Shown: positions 7,146 through 16,319, counted from the stretch's first letter. The stretch: DNA of 44,889 nt from Deltaproteobacteria bacterium (GCA_030694465.1 JAUXYJ010000082.1:1-44889), one strand, 5' to 3'. Notes: generated from the sequence alone by a model not told the origin. Program-made: numbers and translations.

Positions 7146-8924
7146 ATGACAGGGTCGAAGGGCAGACGCCCCACACGAGCGTCCAGTGGCAACAAAACAC
7201 GGGTCGGTAAGACCACGACGAGCCCTCGCGGGCCTTCGAAGAAGTCTGTGACGGCCGGCAAAGCGGTCGCGAAGAAGCCACCGAGCGTTGGCAAGACCGC
7301 GGTGAAAAAATCCGCGGTGAAAAAGCCCGCAATCGCCGCAGGTGCTGCGGGCAAAGCGCCTGCAAAACGAGCGGCTGCGGGTAGCAAAGCTCCCAAGGGC
7401 GCCACGAGCATGAAGTCCACCGGGCTCGTCGCGCGCGCCGAAGGTGACGAGGACGAGGACGAGCTCGACGACGCGAGCGAGGCTGAAGACTCCAAGCGCG
7501 AGCGTGATCGGCCACGCCGCCGCGAGGTCCCCGCAGAGCTGCGTGTGGCCCGCGGGTCGCGCGCCATGGTGGCCATCGTAGGTCGCCCTAACGTGGGAAA
7601 ATCCACGCTTTTTAACCGCATGGTGGGCAAGCGCTTGGCCATCGTCGAGGACATCCCCGGCGTGACCCGAGACCGACACTACGCGGACGCCGAGGTGCGT
7701 GGCCGACCTTATGTGATCGTGGACACTGGCGGGTTTGACCCCGAGGGCAAAGACCCGGTCGTGGCGGGGATCCGTGCGCAGGTGAAGCTCGCGATCTCTG
7801 AGGCGGACATCGTGATCTTTGTGTGCGACGCCACGATCCCTTTGCAAGACCTCGATCTGCAGGCGCTGGACTTGCTGCGACGCAGCGAACGTCCTGTGAT
7901 TTATGTGGCGAACAAGGCGGACTCGACGACGCAAGAGACCGACGCGCTTGAGCTGTACACGGCGGGTGTGGACAAGGTCGTTCCGGTGTCGGCGCTGCAT
8001 GGGCGTGGCGTGCACATGCTCGAAGACGCGCTCTTTCGCGCGCTGCCGAAGGCGACCACGGACGACGTGTTGCTCGACGATGATGTGCCTCGCGTGGCCG
8101 TTGTGGGGAGGCCCAACGCGGGCAAGAGCTCGCTGATTAACCGCTTGGTGGGCCAAGAGCGCCTGCTGGTGGACTCGCGCCCCGGAACGACGACGGACTC
8201 GATCGACACGCTCGTCGAAAAATCGGGCAAGCGCTATGTCTTCGTCGACACCGCGGGCATGCGTCGGCGTCGCTCGGTCACCGCGCCGGTCGAGATGGTC
8301 AGCGTGATGCAGGCCATCCGCGCGATTGAGCGTGCGGACGTCGTCGTGCTGCTCTTTGACGCCACCGAAGAGATCTTGAGCGATCAAGACCTGCGAATTA
8401 TCACGCTCGCCGAAGAGCGTGGGCGCGCCATCATGATCGGTCTAAACAAGATGGATCTGCTCTCGACCTCGGCCGAGAAGAAAGTGATGACCACCACGCG
8501 CGAGCGATTGAACTTCGCTCCGTGGATCCCGGTCCTGCGTTTGTCGGCCAAAGAAGGCCGCGGAACGACCTCGATTCTTGACCAGATCAACAAGATCTAC
8601 GCGGATTTTGGGCGCCGCGTGGGGACCGGCGAGCTCAACCGATTCTTCGAAGAGATCATCGAGAAGCACCCGCCGCCCGTGCAGAGCGCGCGGTCGGTGC
8701 GGCTGTACTACGTCACGCAGGTGGGAGTGCGTCCGCCGAGGTTCGCGGCTGTGTCGAACTTTCCGGATCTCATCGCGATCTCGTACGATCGGTATGTAAA
8801 AAACCAGCTCCGCGAGCGATTTGGCTTCGAGGGCGTGCCCCTGCGGATTGGCTACCGTGCCAAGCGCAAGAAGGACTACGCGAGCGGCGGCGGCATGATG
8901 GGTGGCAACACCGAGCGTCGCTGA
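7146..8924 (+). CDS. der: GTPase Der (EngA) with histone H1-like N-terminal tail
   Basis: 592 residues from the ATG at 7146; typical Der has about 440-490. The core holds two tandem GTPase domains, GRPNVGKS with NKAD and GRPNAGKS with NKMD, and a C-terminal KH-like domain ending near LRIGYRAKRKKDY. Der acts in 50S ribosomal subunit assembly. Residues 1 to about 105 are an extra tail rich in Lys, Ala, Pro and Ser (KAVAKKPPSV, AVKKSAVKKPA, KAPAKRAAAG), like the basic tails of histone H1. A strongly acidic patch (EGDEDEDELDD) and a basic stretch (RERDRPRRR) follow before the first G domain. Such tails are low-complexity and probably disordered; binding to rRNA or DNA is my inference. The frame is open back to 7062, but 7146 gives a purine-rich upstream site. 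Confidence 0.95.
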   Translation: MTGSKGRRPTRASSGNKTRVGKTTTSPRGPSKKSVTAGKAVAKKPPSVGKTAVKKSAVKKPAIAAGAAGKAPAKRAAAGSKAPKGATSMKSTGLVARAEGDEDEDELDDASEAEDSKRERDRPRRREVPAELRVARGSRAMVAIVGRPNVGKSTLFNRMVGKRLAIVEDIPGVTRDRHYADAEVRGRPYVIVDTGGFDPEGKDPVVAGIRAQVKLAISEADIVIFVCDATIPLQDLDLQALDLLRRSERPVIYVANKADSTTQETDALELYTAGVDKVVPVSALHGRGVHMLEDALFRALPKATTDDVLLDDDVPRVAVVGRPNAGKSSLINRLVGQERLLVDSRPGTTTDSIDTLVEKSGKRYVFVDTAGMRRRRSVTAPVEMVSVMQAIRAIERADVVVLLFDATEEILSDQDLRIITLAEERGRAIMIGLNKMDLLSTSAEKKVMTTTRERLNFAPWIPVLRLSAKEGRGTTSILDQINKIYADFGRRVGTGELNRFFEEIIEKHPPPVQSARSVRLYYVTQVGVRPPRFAAVSNFPDLIAISYDRYVKNQLRERFGFEGVPLRIGYRAKRKKDYASGGGMMGGNTERR

Positions 8925-8959
8925 GAAACCAATGGCTGCGAGGGCGTTGCGCAAGGGGT

Positions 8960-10339
8960 ATGCTCGGCGCCTCAACCATGGATTCTCAATCGCTGGACCC
9001 CTCGCTCAAGCTCTTACTCGACGCCCTTGAGCGAACGCCGGACAACGCGCCGCTGCGTGTTCATGTGGCGGATATGCTCGCGAAAGCGGGACAACACGCC
9101 CAAGCGATCAGGCACTATCGCCAAGCGGTGAGCGACGCCAGCGTCTCGAGTGAGGCGCGCTTGGGCCTGGCGCGCTGTGCCCTCGCGATGGGCGACGCCG
9201 AGGGGTCGATCGAGGCCTGTGATGCCCTCTTGAAAGAGGTCCCAGACTTCGCGCGCGGGTTGATCGCGCGGGCAAAAGCTAGGCATTCACGCGGGCAACA
9301 CCGCGAGGGCCTCGCGGACTATGAGCGGGCGACGTCGCTGGATTCGACCCTGCATGAGCCCTCACTGCGTGACGCGCTCATTCGCGATACGAGTGATCCA
9401 AGAGCGAAATTTCGGGTGGTCTCGGGTGGAGACAGCGCGCCGAGTGGGGCTGCGGCGAACGTCCCGGACACAAGCGTTCCGGACCGGGTGACCTTCGCGG
9501 ATGTGGGCGGACTTGATGAGGTCAAAGAGAAGATCCGCATGCGGATTGTCTATCCGTTTGCAAACCCCGAGCTCTTTAAAGCCTATGGCAAAAAGGTCGG
9601 CGGGGGCGTGCTCTTCTACGGTCCCCCAGGCTGCGGAAAGACCTTCATGGCCAAGGCCACCGCCGGCGAGTGCCGCGCGAATTTTATCAACGTGGGCCTG
9701 CACGAAGTGCTCGACATGTGGATCGGCAACTCAGAAAAACAGCTCCATCAGCTCTTCGAAGACGCCCGCCGCCGCGCGCCCAGCGTGCTGTTCTTTGACG
9801 AAGTCGACGCGCTCGGGATGCAGCGCGCGAAGCTCCACTCGGGCTCGATGCGCGGCGTGATCACTCAGTTTTTGGCCGAGCTCGACGGGTTCGCGAGCCG
9901 CAACGAGCGCGTCTTGGTGATCGGCGCGACGAACACGCCGTGGGACCTTGACCCCGCGTTTCGGCGGCCAGGGCGCTTTGACCAGGTGCTGTTTGTTCCG
10001 CCGCCTGATCGCTCGGCTCGCGAGCAAATTCTCAGCCTAAAAGCGCACGCCAAGCCCACCGAGTCGCTCGACTTTGGCGCGATCGCACAACAGACCGAGG
10101 GCTGGTCCGGCGCCGACCTCGAGCACCTGCTCGACTCGGCCGCAGAGCTCGCCCTCGCGCAATCCATCGCGCGCGGCTCTCTCGAGCCCATCACGATGAC
10201 CCACGTCGACAAGGCTCGCGCAAAGATCAGGCCCACGACCCGCGAGTGGTTCTCGACCGCACGTAACTACGCGCAGTACGCCAACGAGGCGGGACAGTAC
10301 GACGACATCGCGGACTACATTCGTCAGCATAATTACTGA
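8960..10339 (+). CDS. TPR-AAA+ ATPase of the p97/katanin/SpoVK type
   Basis: 459 residues. Residues about 10-140 form three or four TPR-like helical repeats. After a linker, FADVGGLDEVKEKI (about 179-192) opens a single classical AAA domain: Walker A GPPGCGKT (221-228), Walker B LFFDEVD (about 277-283), the second region of homology with RRPGRFD (335-341) and sensor 2 WSGADLE. This clade remodels or unfolds protein complexes; the TPR half probably recruits the client. The start could also be the ATG at 8978. It follows der by 35 nt and is followed after 5 nt by two TPR genes, so the four are likely co-transcribed. The substrate is unknown. Confidence 0.9.
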   Translation: MLGASTMDSQSLDPSLKLLLDALERTPDNAPLRVHVADMLAKAGQHAQAIRHYRQAVSDASVSSEARLGLARCALAMGDAEGSIEACDALLKEVPDFARGLIARAKARHSRGQHREGLADYERATSLDSTLHEPSLRDALIRDTSDPRAKFRVVSGGDSAPSGAAANVPDTSVPDRVTFADVGGLDEVKEKIRMRIVYPFANPELFKAYGKKVGGGVLFYGPPGCGKTFMAKATAGECRANFINVGLHEVLDMWIGNSEKQLHQLFEDARRRAPSVLFFDEVDALGMQRAKLHSGSMRGVITQFLAELDGFASRNERVLVIGATNTPWDLDPAFRRPGRFDQVLFVPPPDRSAREQILSLKAHAKPTESLDFGAIAQQTEGWSGADLEHLLDSAAELALAQSIARGSLEPITMTHVDKARAKIRPTTREWFSTARNYAQYANEAGQYDDIADYIRQHNY

Positions 10340-10344
10340 GCCAA

Positions 10345-11481
10345 GTGAGCGTCGCTGTGAGCGAATTTGACCCACAAAAGACCGCGAAACAACACCGAGC
10401 CCGCGCGAGCGCCGCGCTCGAAATCGGTCGCCACGCGCGCGCTGAAGAGAGCGCCCGCGCCGCGCTCTCGTGCTCTCCCCGCGACGTCGAGGCGCTGATC
10501 TTTCTTGCACGCGCCCTCATGGCCCAGGGGCGCTACGAAGAGGCCCTGCGCGAGGCCCACTGCGCGGTCGAGTTCGCCCCGGCCGACGGCTATGCGCACT
10601 ACATCCTGGGATTTGTGCTGCAGATCTCGGGCTCGCCCCTCGAGGCCGTGATCGCCCTGCAAGAGGCCGTGCGCTTGTCTCCGTGGGCCACCCGCTACGC
10701 GTCGCGGTTGGCCATCGCCCTGTGCGACCTCGGTCAACGCGACGAGGCCCGCGCGCATATCCAGTCGGTACATCCCGAGGCCACCGAAGATGCGCTCTTG
10801 GCCGATGAGTGCACACGCATTTATGCCTCGCTCAAAGACCCCGAGACCGCAGAGAAATTCGCGCGACGTGGCGTGTTCTTGCGGCCCGATGATGCATCGA
10901 CACATTGGCGTTTGGCGTGGTTATTGTCGACGCAACGTCGCTTCGATGAGGCCGCCCAGAGCGCGCGTGTTGCGCTCGGCATCGACCCTAACTCATGGAT
11001 CGCGTGGGAAGAGCTCGGCTACGCGCTCTTGGAGCGACGCAGTGATCTCGGCGCCGAGGCGGCCCTCGCAGAGGCGCTGCGGCTGCGCCCCACGTTGCGT
11101 ACCGCTGCACACAACCTCGTGCTGCTCTATCGTCGACAGGGCCGGTTAGTGCGCGCCGAACGGCTGTGCTCTGAAGTGCTCGAGCGCGACAAGGACAACG
11201 AGAAGCTACGCAAAACGCTTGGAGAAATACAGATCGAACGCAAGCGCCAGGCCGACGAGCGCCGTCACCGCAGGCTCTCGTTTGCGGCCGGGCTCTTGGG
11301 GGCGCTGCTCTCGGCGCTCACCTCGCTCAGCCGCGCAGGGCTCGTGCTCGCGTGGGTCATCGCCGGAGTCTTCTTGGTGCTCTGTGTGCGTGCTTGGCGA
11401 GAGCGAGAGCCCGAGGACAACGAGCCCCCTCCACGGATTGACTGGGGGGTGATCGATGGGCTCATCGAGGACAAGACGTGA
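10345..11481 (+). CDS. TPR protein with C-terminal membrane segments
   Basis: 378 residues starting at a GTG (a second GTG at 10357 is possible). Most of the chain is TPR repeats, for example ALMAQGRYEEALREA, WLLSTQRRFDEAAQSA and LYRRQGRLVRAERL. Two hydrophobic segments near the C-terminus (about FAAGLLGALLSALTSL and AGLVLAWVIAGVFLVLCV) would anchor it in the inner membrane, leaving a short acidic tail (WREREPEDNEPPP) after them. Five bases separate it from the AAA+ gene, and its stop overlaps the next GTG. A membrane scaffold for the AAA+ protein is plausible but only inferred. Confidence 0.85.
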   Translation: MSVAVSEFDPQKTAKQHRARASAALEIGRHARAEESARAALSCSPRDVEALIFLARALMAQGRYEEALREAHCAVEFAPADGYAHYILGFVLQISGSPLEAVIALQEAVRLSPWATRYASRLAIALCDLGQRDEARAHIQSVHPEATEDALLADECTRIYASLKDPETAEKFARRGVFLRPDDASTHWRLAWLLSTQRRFDEAAQSARVALGIDPNSWIAWEELGYALLERRSDLGAEAALAEALRLRPTLRTAAHNLVLLYRRQGRLVRAERLCSEVLERDKDNEKLRKTLGEIQIERKRQADERRHRRLSFAAGLLGALLSALTSLSRAGLVLAWVIAGVFLVLCVRAWREREPEDNEPPPRIDWGVIDGLIEDKT

Positions 11482-12221
11482 CCGCTGAGGCTTGGGCAGA
11501 GACGCAGACTCTGCGTGCAAAATCCCTAGCACATCTCGGTCGATCTCGTGACTCTCTGGCTCTCTGTCTCGCGGTCCTCGCGGATTGTCCCGAGCACCTC
11601 GACGCGCATATTCTTGCCGCACACTGTGCCCTTGCGCTGAGAGAGCACTCGCACGCATCTGAGCTCGCCGAGCGCGCGCTGCGTCTCGCGCCCACGTCGC
11701 TGCTCGCGCGACGTGTGTATGCGCGCGTGTTGGTGCGACAGCGGCGCTGGTCCGATGCGAGCCCTGTGGCCAACGCCTGTGCAACCGATCCCCACGCGAG
11801 CGACGAAGACCGCGCCCGCGCGCTGCGGGTCGCGACACACACACAGAGCTACCCCATGGCGAGCTTGTGCGAGCAAATGAACCGGCAGATCGCATCGGTC
11901 GCGTGTGACTCTGCGGCCCTCTACGAGCTGCTGCGTGCGGCGTTTACGCTCGATCAACACAGCGCCATCGTGTCGCTCGGTGCGCGCTTGGTCACTTCTG
12001 CTCCGCACGACCCCGCCATGCGCGCGTGGTACGCCGCCACGCTGTTGCAGCAAGGGCGCGCACGTGACGCTCTGCGGTGTTGTGCGGTGTGTGTGCGCGA
12101 CGCGCCCATGTTGCCGGTGGCGTGGCGTGTGGCGACGCTGGCGTGCGTTGCGTTGGGGCTCGCTGAGGACCGCGAGAGCGTAGGGCGAGCGCTACTTGGT
12201 GCCGCGAATGACGGGGCGTAG
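11478..12221 (+). CDS. TPR-like helical protein
   Basis: 247 residues, starting at a GTG that overlaps the previous stop by 4 bp (11478-11481), so translation is probably coupled. It is almost entirely helical with degenerate TPR units (KSLAHLGRSRDSLAL, CALALREHSHASELAERAL, ATLLQQGRARDALRCC). No signal peptide or membrane segment is seen. It is the last gene of the der operon, and its 3' end overlaps the convergent gene at 12192 by 30 bp. No specific function can be assigned. Confidence 0.8.
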   Translation: MTAEAWAETQTLRAKSLAHLGRSRDSLALCLAVLADCPEHLDAHILAAHCALALREHSHASELAERALRLAPTSLLARRVYARVLVRQRRWSDASPVANACATDPHASDEDRARALRVATHTQSYPMASLCEQMNRQIASVACDSAALYELLRAAFTLDQHSAIVSLGARLVTSAPHDPAMRAWYAATLLQQGRARDALRCCAVCVRDAPMLPVAWRVATLACVALGLAEDRESVGRALLGAANDGA

Positions 12222-13253
12222 GACGGTCTTTCCGTCCTTGATGACGACGTCGAGCTCGACGTGTTTTCCCGGGTATTTTTCGCGTAATTTGGGGAGCGTC
12301 TCGTTGACCTGGCGCGCGAGGGATTGGTACTCGACCGAGCTCTCTCCGTTGCGCTTTCGAGAATCGACGTAGCGCTCGTACAGGTTCTCGATCGAGGCGT
12401 CGCGCGCGGTCCCTGCGGGGGCTGCGGGGGCGGGTGCAGGTCGCGCAGGCGCAGGCGCAGGGGCTTGTGCATGGGCTGGGACCGCCGCTGCGGGGCGTGG
12501 CTGCGCGACAGGTGCAGGCGTGGGCGCAGGCGCTGCGGGCTTGGGCGCGGGGGCTGTGCTGGTCGTCGCCGGAGTCTTCTGCGCGACACCAAAGACCGAG
12601 AGCCCCGCGCGCTTTGCGGGCGCAGCGGTAGCAGCAGCTGGAGCAGGCGTTGCGGGCTGTGGGCTCGGCGCGATGGGCTTCGCTGTGGCTGGGATTTCTC
12701 TGACCGTTTCAAACACGTTGAGCGGGAGCTCTTCGATTTGCCGTGTGCTCTTGGTGACCGTTGCGGGGGTAGGTGCCGCCGTTGCGACCGCCGTTGCCAC
12801 TGCGGGCCTGACGAGCGCGGGGCGCTCATTGGTCTGCTCTTCGTCGTCGAGGAGGTCACTGCTGTCGAAGTCTTCGAGCGCCGAGGCGTCGAGCTCGTAC
12901 GCGTTGTCGTCGCTGTCCTCGGTGGCGTTTGGGCGAGGCGTGGCGCGGCCGTAACGTGTCGCGCGGGCGACGTCGCGCTTGAAGGTTCCCTCTTCGATCT
13001 GCCGGGTAATTCGCTGCCAATACTGCAAGTACGTCGTGTACTTCTGCACCAGAGTCTGAAACCTAAACTTCTGCCCGGTGTTGCGCATCGCCAGCTTGCG
13101 TAGGGTCTGAAGCCTCCGCTCGACGTCTTTGTGCTGCACCGCGGGGACCGTGCGCTCAATCCCGGTAAAGTATTGCTCGTACGAGGCACGCAGGCGATCC
13201 ATGCGTGTGTCGAGCTCTTCGAGCAGTACGTTGGTCTCGTCGTGGGTCACCAT
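12192..13253 (-). CDS. Helical protein with Pro/Ala-rich linker and conserved C-terminal domain
   Basis: 353 residues in three parts. The N-terminal 85 or so are helical and charged (LEELDTRMDRLRASYEQYF, KYTTYLQYWQRITRQIEE). The middle, about 120-285, is low-complexity Pro/Ala/Thr (APAPKPAAPAPTPAPVAQ). The last 65 form a compact conserved-looking domain (ENLYERYVDSRKRNGES, HVELDVVIKDGKTVLRPVI). The ends resemble a myxobacterial family I recall as the MXAN_5187 type, but this was not checked. Cytoplasmic, function unknown. Its 3' end overlaps the convergent TPR gene by 30 bp. Confidence 0.82.
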   Translation of the reverse strand: MVTHDETNVLLEELDTRMDRLRASYEQYFTGIERTVPAVQHKDVERRLQTLRKLAMRNTGQKFRFQTLVQKYTTYLQYWQRITRQIEEGTFKRDVARATRYGRATPRPNATEDSDDNAYELDASALEDFDSSDLLDDEEQTNERPALVRPAVATAVATAAPTPATVTKSTRQIEELPLNVFETVREIPATAKPIAPSPQPATPAPAAATAAPAKRAGLSVFGVAQKTPATTSTAPAPKPAAPAPTPAPVAQPRPAAAVPAHAQAPAPAPARPAPAPAAPAGTARDASIENLYERYVDSRKRNGESSVEYQSLARQVNETLPKLREKYPGKHVELDVVIKDGKTVLRPVIRGTK

Positions 13254-13301
13254 GGTTTTTGCCTGCTGAAATTCTCGACGTACAGACAGTGAGGGAGGCT
13301 C

Positions 13302-13982
13302 TCAGAGCGGTGTAATCACGAGGTTGTCAAAGCTCAGCTCAGACTCCCAGTTGTTAAACGCAAAGTACTCGTGGCCCATGCCCGCCAAGGGGGATGGGTC
13401 GTTGAACTCGAGCATGGGTTGCCCATCGATGGACCAACGGAGAGTGCGCCCGCGACGCTCGATTTCCCAGTGATAATGGCGACCGCGTTCGACCGGAGGG
13501 CCCGCGCGGACCTGTCGATCGCTGCCGTGCTCGTCCATGCGCGCGATGACATTGAGCCGGTTGTTCCACCCGCCGTGGATCAAGACGTAGCTCGTGGCGG
13601 TGTAGCTCGCTTCGCGCGCAAACGCGCGGCCATCGCCAAACACTTCGCACTTGATGTCGCCCGTGGGCGAGTCGCTCCAGGCGTCGAAGGTGATGCGCAC
13701 ATCGTGAGGCAATCGCCTGCGCAGCCACAGCGGATGGTTGTGCCCGTTCGAGACCTTCAGCACGCCCTCGCGCAGGGTCCATCGGTCGCCGGTCGCGTTC
13801 CAGTCTGCGCCCAAGGTGCTGCGATCAAACGAGTCGCTGAAGGGGGCGCTCAACAGCGGCGCAGAGATGCCGCCCACAGACGTTGGAGACTTGATGCAGG
13901 CGCTCAAATTCGCGATCAGCGAGAGAGAGACCGAGAGCAGGACCGACGTGGTCAATCGTTTTCGCAAGGGAGGTGCATTCAT
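13302..13982 (-). CDS. Lipoprotein with a jelly-roll (concanavalin-like) domain
   Basis: 226 residues. A lipoprotein signal peptide (KRLTTSVLLSVSLSLIANLSAC) with an LSAC lipobox precedes a beta-rich domain. The pattern FSDSFDRSTLGADWNATGDRW..LREGVLKV followed by ITFDAWS, GRHYHWEIERRGRTLRWSIDG and FDNLVITPL is typical of concanavalin A-like/LamG-type sandwich domains that bind or cut carbohydrate. No catalytic pair is obvious, so binding is more likely. It stands alone, 48 nt downstream of the start of the 12192-13253 gene on the same strand, and divergent from the kinase. Confidence 0.8.
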   Translation of the reverse strand: MNAPPLRKRLTTSVLLSVSLSLIANLSACIKSPTSVGGISAPLLSAPFSDSFDRSTLGADWNATGDRWTLREGVLKVSNGHNHPLWLRRRLPHDVRITFDAWSDSPTGDIKCEVFGDGRAFAREASYTATSYVLIHGGWNNRLNVIARMDEHGSDRQVRAGPPVERGRHYHWEIERRGRTLRWSIDGQPMLEFNDPSPLAGMGHEYFAFNNWESELSFDNLVITPL

Positions 13983-14161
13983 TGCGTAGCAAGGAGCAAA
14001 GAGTGACAGGTGGCGCGAGGCTGCCCCGAGGCAGCATCTGGAGGGCGCAGAGGGTACCGCAGATTGTGCAACACGGCGTAGTACCGAGCGAGCAAGTCGC
14101 GCACACGATCGGTGAAAAGTTGGCGTAGCATGCCAACCGAGTCAGCCGTCCGAGCCATCGC

Positions 14162-14183
14162 CCCAAAGGGTTTCTGCTTTGGG
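14162..14183 (+). promoter_or_regulatory. Hairpin in the leader of the kinase gene
   Basis: CCCAAAG (14162-14168) and CTTTGGG (14177-14183) form a 7-bp stem with an 8-nt loop, about 40 nt before the kinase ATG. It may be a leader hairpin or an operator in the divergent gap 13983-14224; nothing else stands out there. Confidence 0.35.
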
Positions 14184-14224
14184 CTAAGCGCACGCGACGC
14201 GGACAGATCGAGAGCCTCTGCGAA

Positions 14225-15577
14225 ATGGTCACGTTGGGTCGGTATGTGCTTGAGCGAAGGATCGCTGCAGGCGGCATGGCAGAGGTCTTTATGGCCCGCA
14301 TGATTGGCGCCTACGGGTTTGAAAAACGTGTGGCGCTCAAGCTCTTAAAACGCGAAGTTGCCGAGGACGAAGAGCACGTCAAAATGTTCGTCCGAGAGGC
14401 CCTCGTCGCGGCAGAATTTCGTCACCCGAATTTGGCGCAAGTCTACGAGGTCAACGCGCACGAAGAGCAGCTCTTTATCGCGATGGAGCTCGTCCGTGGC
14501 GTGTCGCTCTCGGCCCTCTTGCGCCTGCTCGCCGAGAAGGGCGCCGGCATGCCCCTCAACGCAGCCCTGCGTATTGCGACCGATGCGCTTGAGGGCCTGG
14601 CCATCGCGCACGAGGCGACCGACGCCAACGACAACGCGCTCGGGCTCGTTCACCGCGATGTATCGCCGCAGAACCTCATGGTGGGCGTCGACGGCGTGAC
14701 CAAAGTAGTGGACTTCGGCATCGCGCGCGCAGAGGCCGCGTTTGGCCGCACCATCGCGCCGCGTGTGAAGGGAAAATTCAGCTACATGGCCCCCGAACAG
14801 TGGCAAGCCGGGGGCGCACTCGATGCGCGCGCGGACCTGTTTGCGCTCGGCGTAGTGCTCTATGAGCTCACCACCGGCGGGGCCAAGCTCTTCAAGGGCG
14901 ACGGCGCCCGCGAGCTGTTTCGCGCGGTCATGACCGACCCGATCCCGCCGCCCTCGGCGCGCGTACAGGGCTACCCGCCCGCGCTCGAGACCGTGATCCT
15001 GCGTGCGCTTGAGCGCGACCCCAACCTCCGATACCCCACCGCGCGCGCCATGCGTGAGGCCCTGCTCGACGTCGCCCGCGCCGAGCGCTGGAACCTCGGC
15101 AACAGCGTCGTCGCTTCTCTCGTCCGCCAGGCCGTAGGGACCCGCGAAATCGAGACCCTCTGGCCGCTCTTGAGCGAAGAAGAGCGCCCCGCGATCTTGG
15201 CTGGCCACGCGGTGGGCACGGACGCAAGTGACAACGAAGTGACCAAGGCCGACGCCCCCTCGGACAACAACTCGCGCCTGGGCGAGCACACGGTCGCGAT
15301 CCCCCTCGCTGGCCCTCGGGCTTCTCAAAATCCGGCGAATATCCAGCCCAAAGAGCCGTTTTCTCCTGCGCTCATAGAGTCTCCGACGCCCTTTGAGACG
15401 CCTCGCAAAAAGCAATCACTCAACCCCGATCCGCTGCCCTCGTCTGCAGACGACGCTCGCGACGAGCGCGAAGAGCGCCCTGTCCCTCGCGCGCTCTTTG
15501 CGGGCGCAGGCTTTGCTGTAGGGCTCGCCGTGGGAGCCTTTGCCGCGATGGGTCTGATGCAGTGGGTCAGCCGGTAA
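14225..15577 (+). CDS. Membrane-anchored eukaryotic-type Ser/Thr protein kinase
   Basis: 450 residues. The kinase domain covers about 5-280 with all key parts: Gly loop IAAGGMAEVF, Lys39 in VALKLLK, HRDVSPQN (catalytic D145), DFG (163-165) and APE (189-191). The HRDVSPQN form is typical of myxobacterial kinases. A linker rich in Pro, Ser and acidic residues (about 330-420) leads to one transmembrane helix near the end (LFAGAGFAVGLAVGAFAAMG) with only a few residues after it. The catalytic domain is therefore cytoplasmic with no real external sensor. The target is unknown. It converges with the next gene with an 11-bp overlap. Confidence 0.94.
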   Translation: MVTLGRYVLERRIAAGGMAEVFMARMIGAYGFEKRVALKLLKREVAEDEEHVKMFVREALVAAEFRHPNLAQVYEVNAHEEQLFIAMELVRGVSLSALLRLLAEKGAGMPLNAALRIATDALEGLAIAHEATDANDNALGLVHRDVSPQNLMVGVDGVTKVVDFGIARAEAAFGRTIAPRVKGKFSYMAPEQWQAGGALDARADLFALGVVLYELTTGGAKLFKGDGARELFRAVMTDPIPPPSARVQGYPPALETVILRALERDPNLRYPTARAMREALLDVARAERWNLGNSVVASLVRQAVGTREIETLWPLLSEEERPAILAGHAVGTDASDNEVTKADAPSDNNSRLGEHTVAIPLAGPRASQNPANIQPKEPFSPALIESPTPFETPRKKQSLNPDPLPSSADDARDEREERPVPRALFAGAGFAVGLAVGAFAAMGLMQWVSR

Positions 15578-16319
15578 AAGTCTGCTCTTCGGGCAACGGG
15601 CCCACCAAGATCCAGCGCGTCGGCGTGTACTCGTGAGGTGCGTACCCCAGCGAGAGCAGACCTAGCAGCGGCTCCCAAGGGTCGGGCCACTCGTGAGGGG
15701 GGCGGTCGCGCATGCTCGGTGGCGCAAGCGCGCCAGAGTACAACGGGTCGATCCCGTGCGCGGTCGCACGCCAGAGCGCGGCGAAGCGCACTGTGTCAGC
15801 GATTTCTCTGGCGCCCGCGCAGCTGCGTGCTCGCTCTAAGAAGGACAATCGCACGCGGTCATAGAGGTTGGCGCGCGGCATGGTGAACCGCGCGTGGTGC
15901 ATGATCATCGGGTGCAGCGTGCGGGGTCGCCAGCGCGCGCGCGGGACAAAACACCAGCGCACCTGGGCGTCGTGTGCGCACAGTTGCCAGCGCGAGAGGG
16001 CTTGAATCATCGCGCGCGCGAGCTCGGTGGCTGCGACAATTCCCTGTGAATCCGCAGCGATCGCGAGACACTCGGTGGGCGTCGGCGAGGCTTGGTCTCT
16101 GCCCAATTCGTCGCAGAACGACGGTGGATCTTCGAGCCACTGCGAGGGCACGACGTCTTGTGAGACCAAGCGCTCGCGCTGCTCGTCGTACGAATCGCAC
16201 TCGCGCAGCAGGTCCCACAGAGGCTTAAGCGCCCTGCGTGGAGGCTTGAGCAGCAGCGCACCGAGGGCGCCCCCGTCAATCGAATCGAGCTGCAATTTCG
16301 CTGTTGGTGTACGACTCAT
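15567..16319 (-). CDS. Hypothetical protein
   Basis: 250 residues from the ATG at 16319. The frame is open to 16466, but the extra 49 residues are Arg/Ala/Ser-rich and look non-coding. I recognise no domain. Visible features: PPRRALKPLWDLLRECDSYD near the start, a Trp- and Arg-rich middle (WCFVPRARWRPRTLHPM) and a Pro/Trp-rich end (HEWPDPWEPLLGLLSLGY). No signal peptide or membrane segment is seen. It is divergent from the YchJ-like gene and its end overlaps the kinase by 11 bp. Confidence 0.7.
   Translation of the reverse strand: MSRTPTAKLQLDSIDGGALGALLLKPPRRALKPLWDLLRECDSYDEQRERLVSQDVVPSQWLEDPPSFCDELGRDQASPTPTECLAIAADSQGIVAATELARAMIQALSRWQLCAHDAQVRWCFVPRARWRPRTLHPMIMHHARFTMPRANLYDRVRLSFLERARSCAGAREIADTVRFAALWRATAHGIDPLYSGALAPPSMRDRPPHEWPDPWEPLLGLLSLGYAPHEYTPTRWILVGPLPEEQTFTG

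Noticed and set aside
6969..8387. Long minus-strand frame opposite der
   Set aside because: It mirrors a GC-rich conserved gene; the peptide is rich in Arg, His and Val with no domain, while the plus strand encodes Der.
11954..13189. Long frame overlapping the Pro/Ala-rich protein in another phase
   Set aside because: It is very rich in Ser, Arg and Pro with no structure; the 12192-13253 frame has conserved-looking ends.
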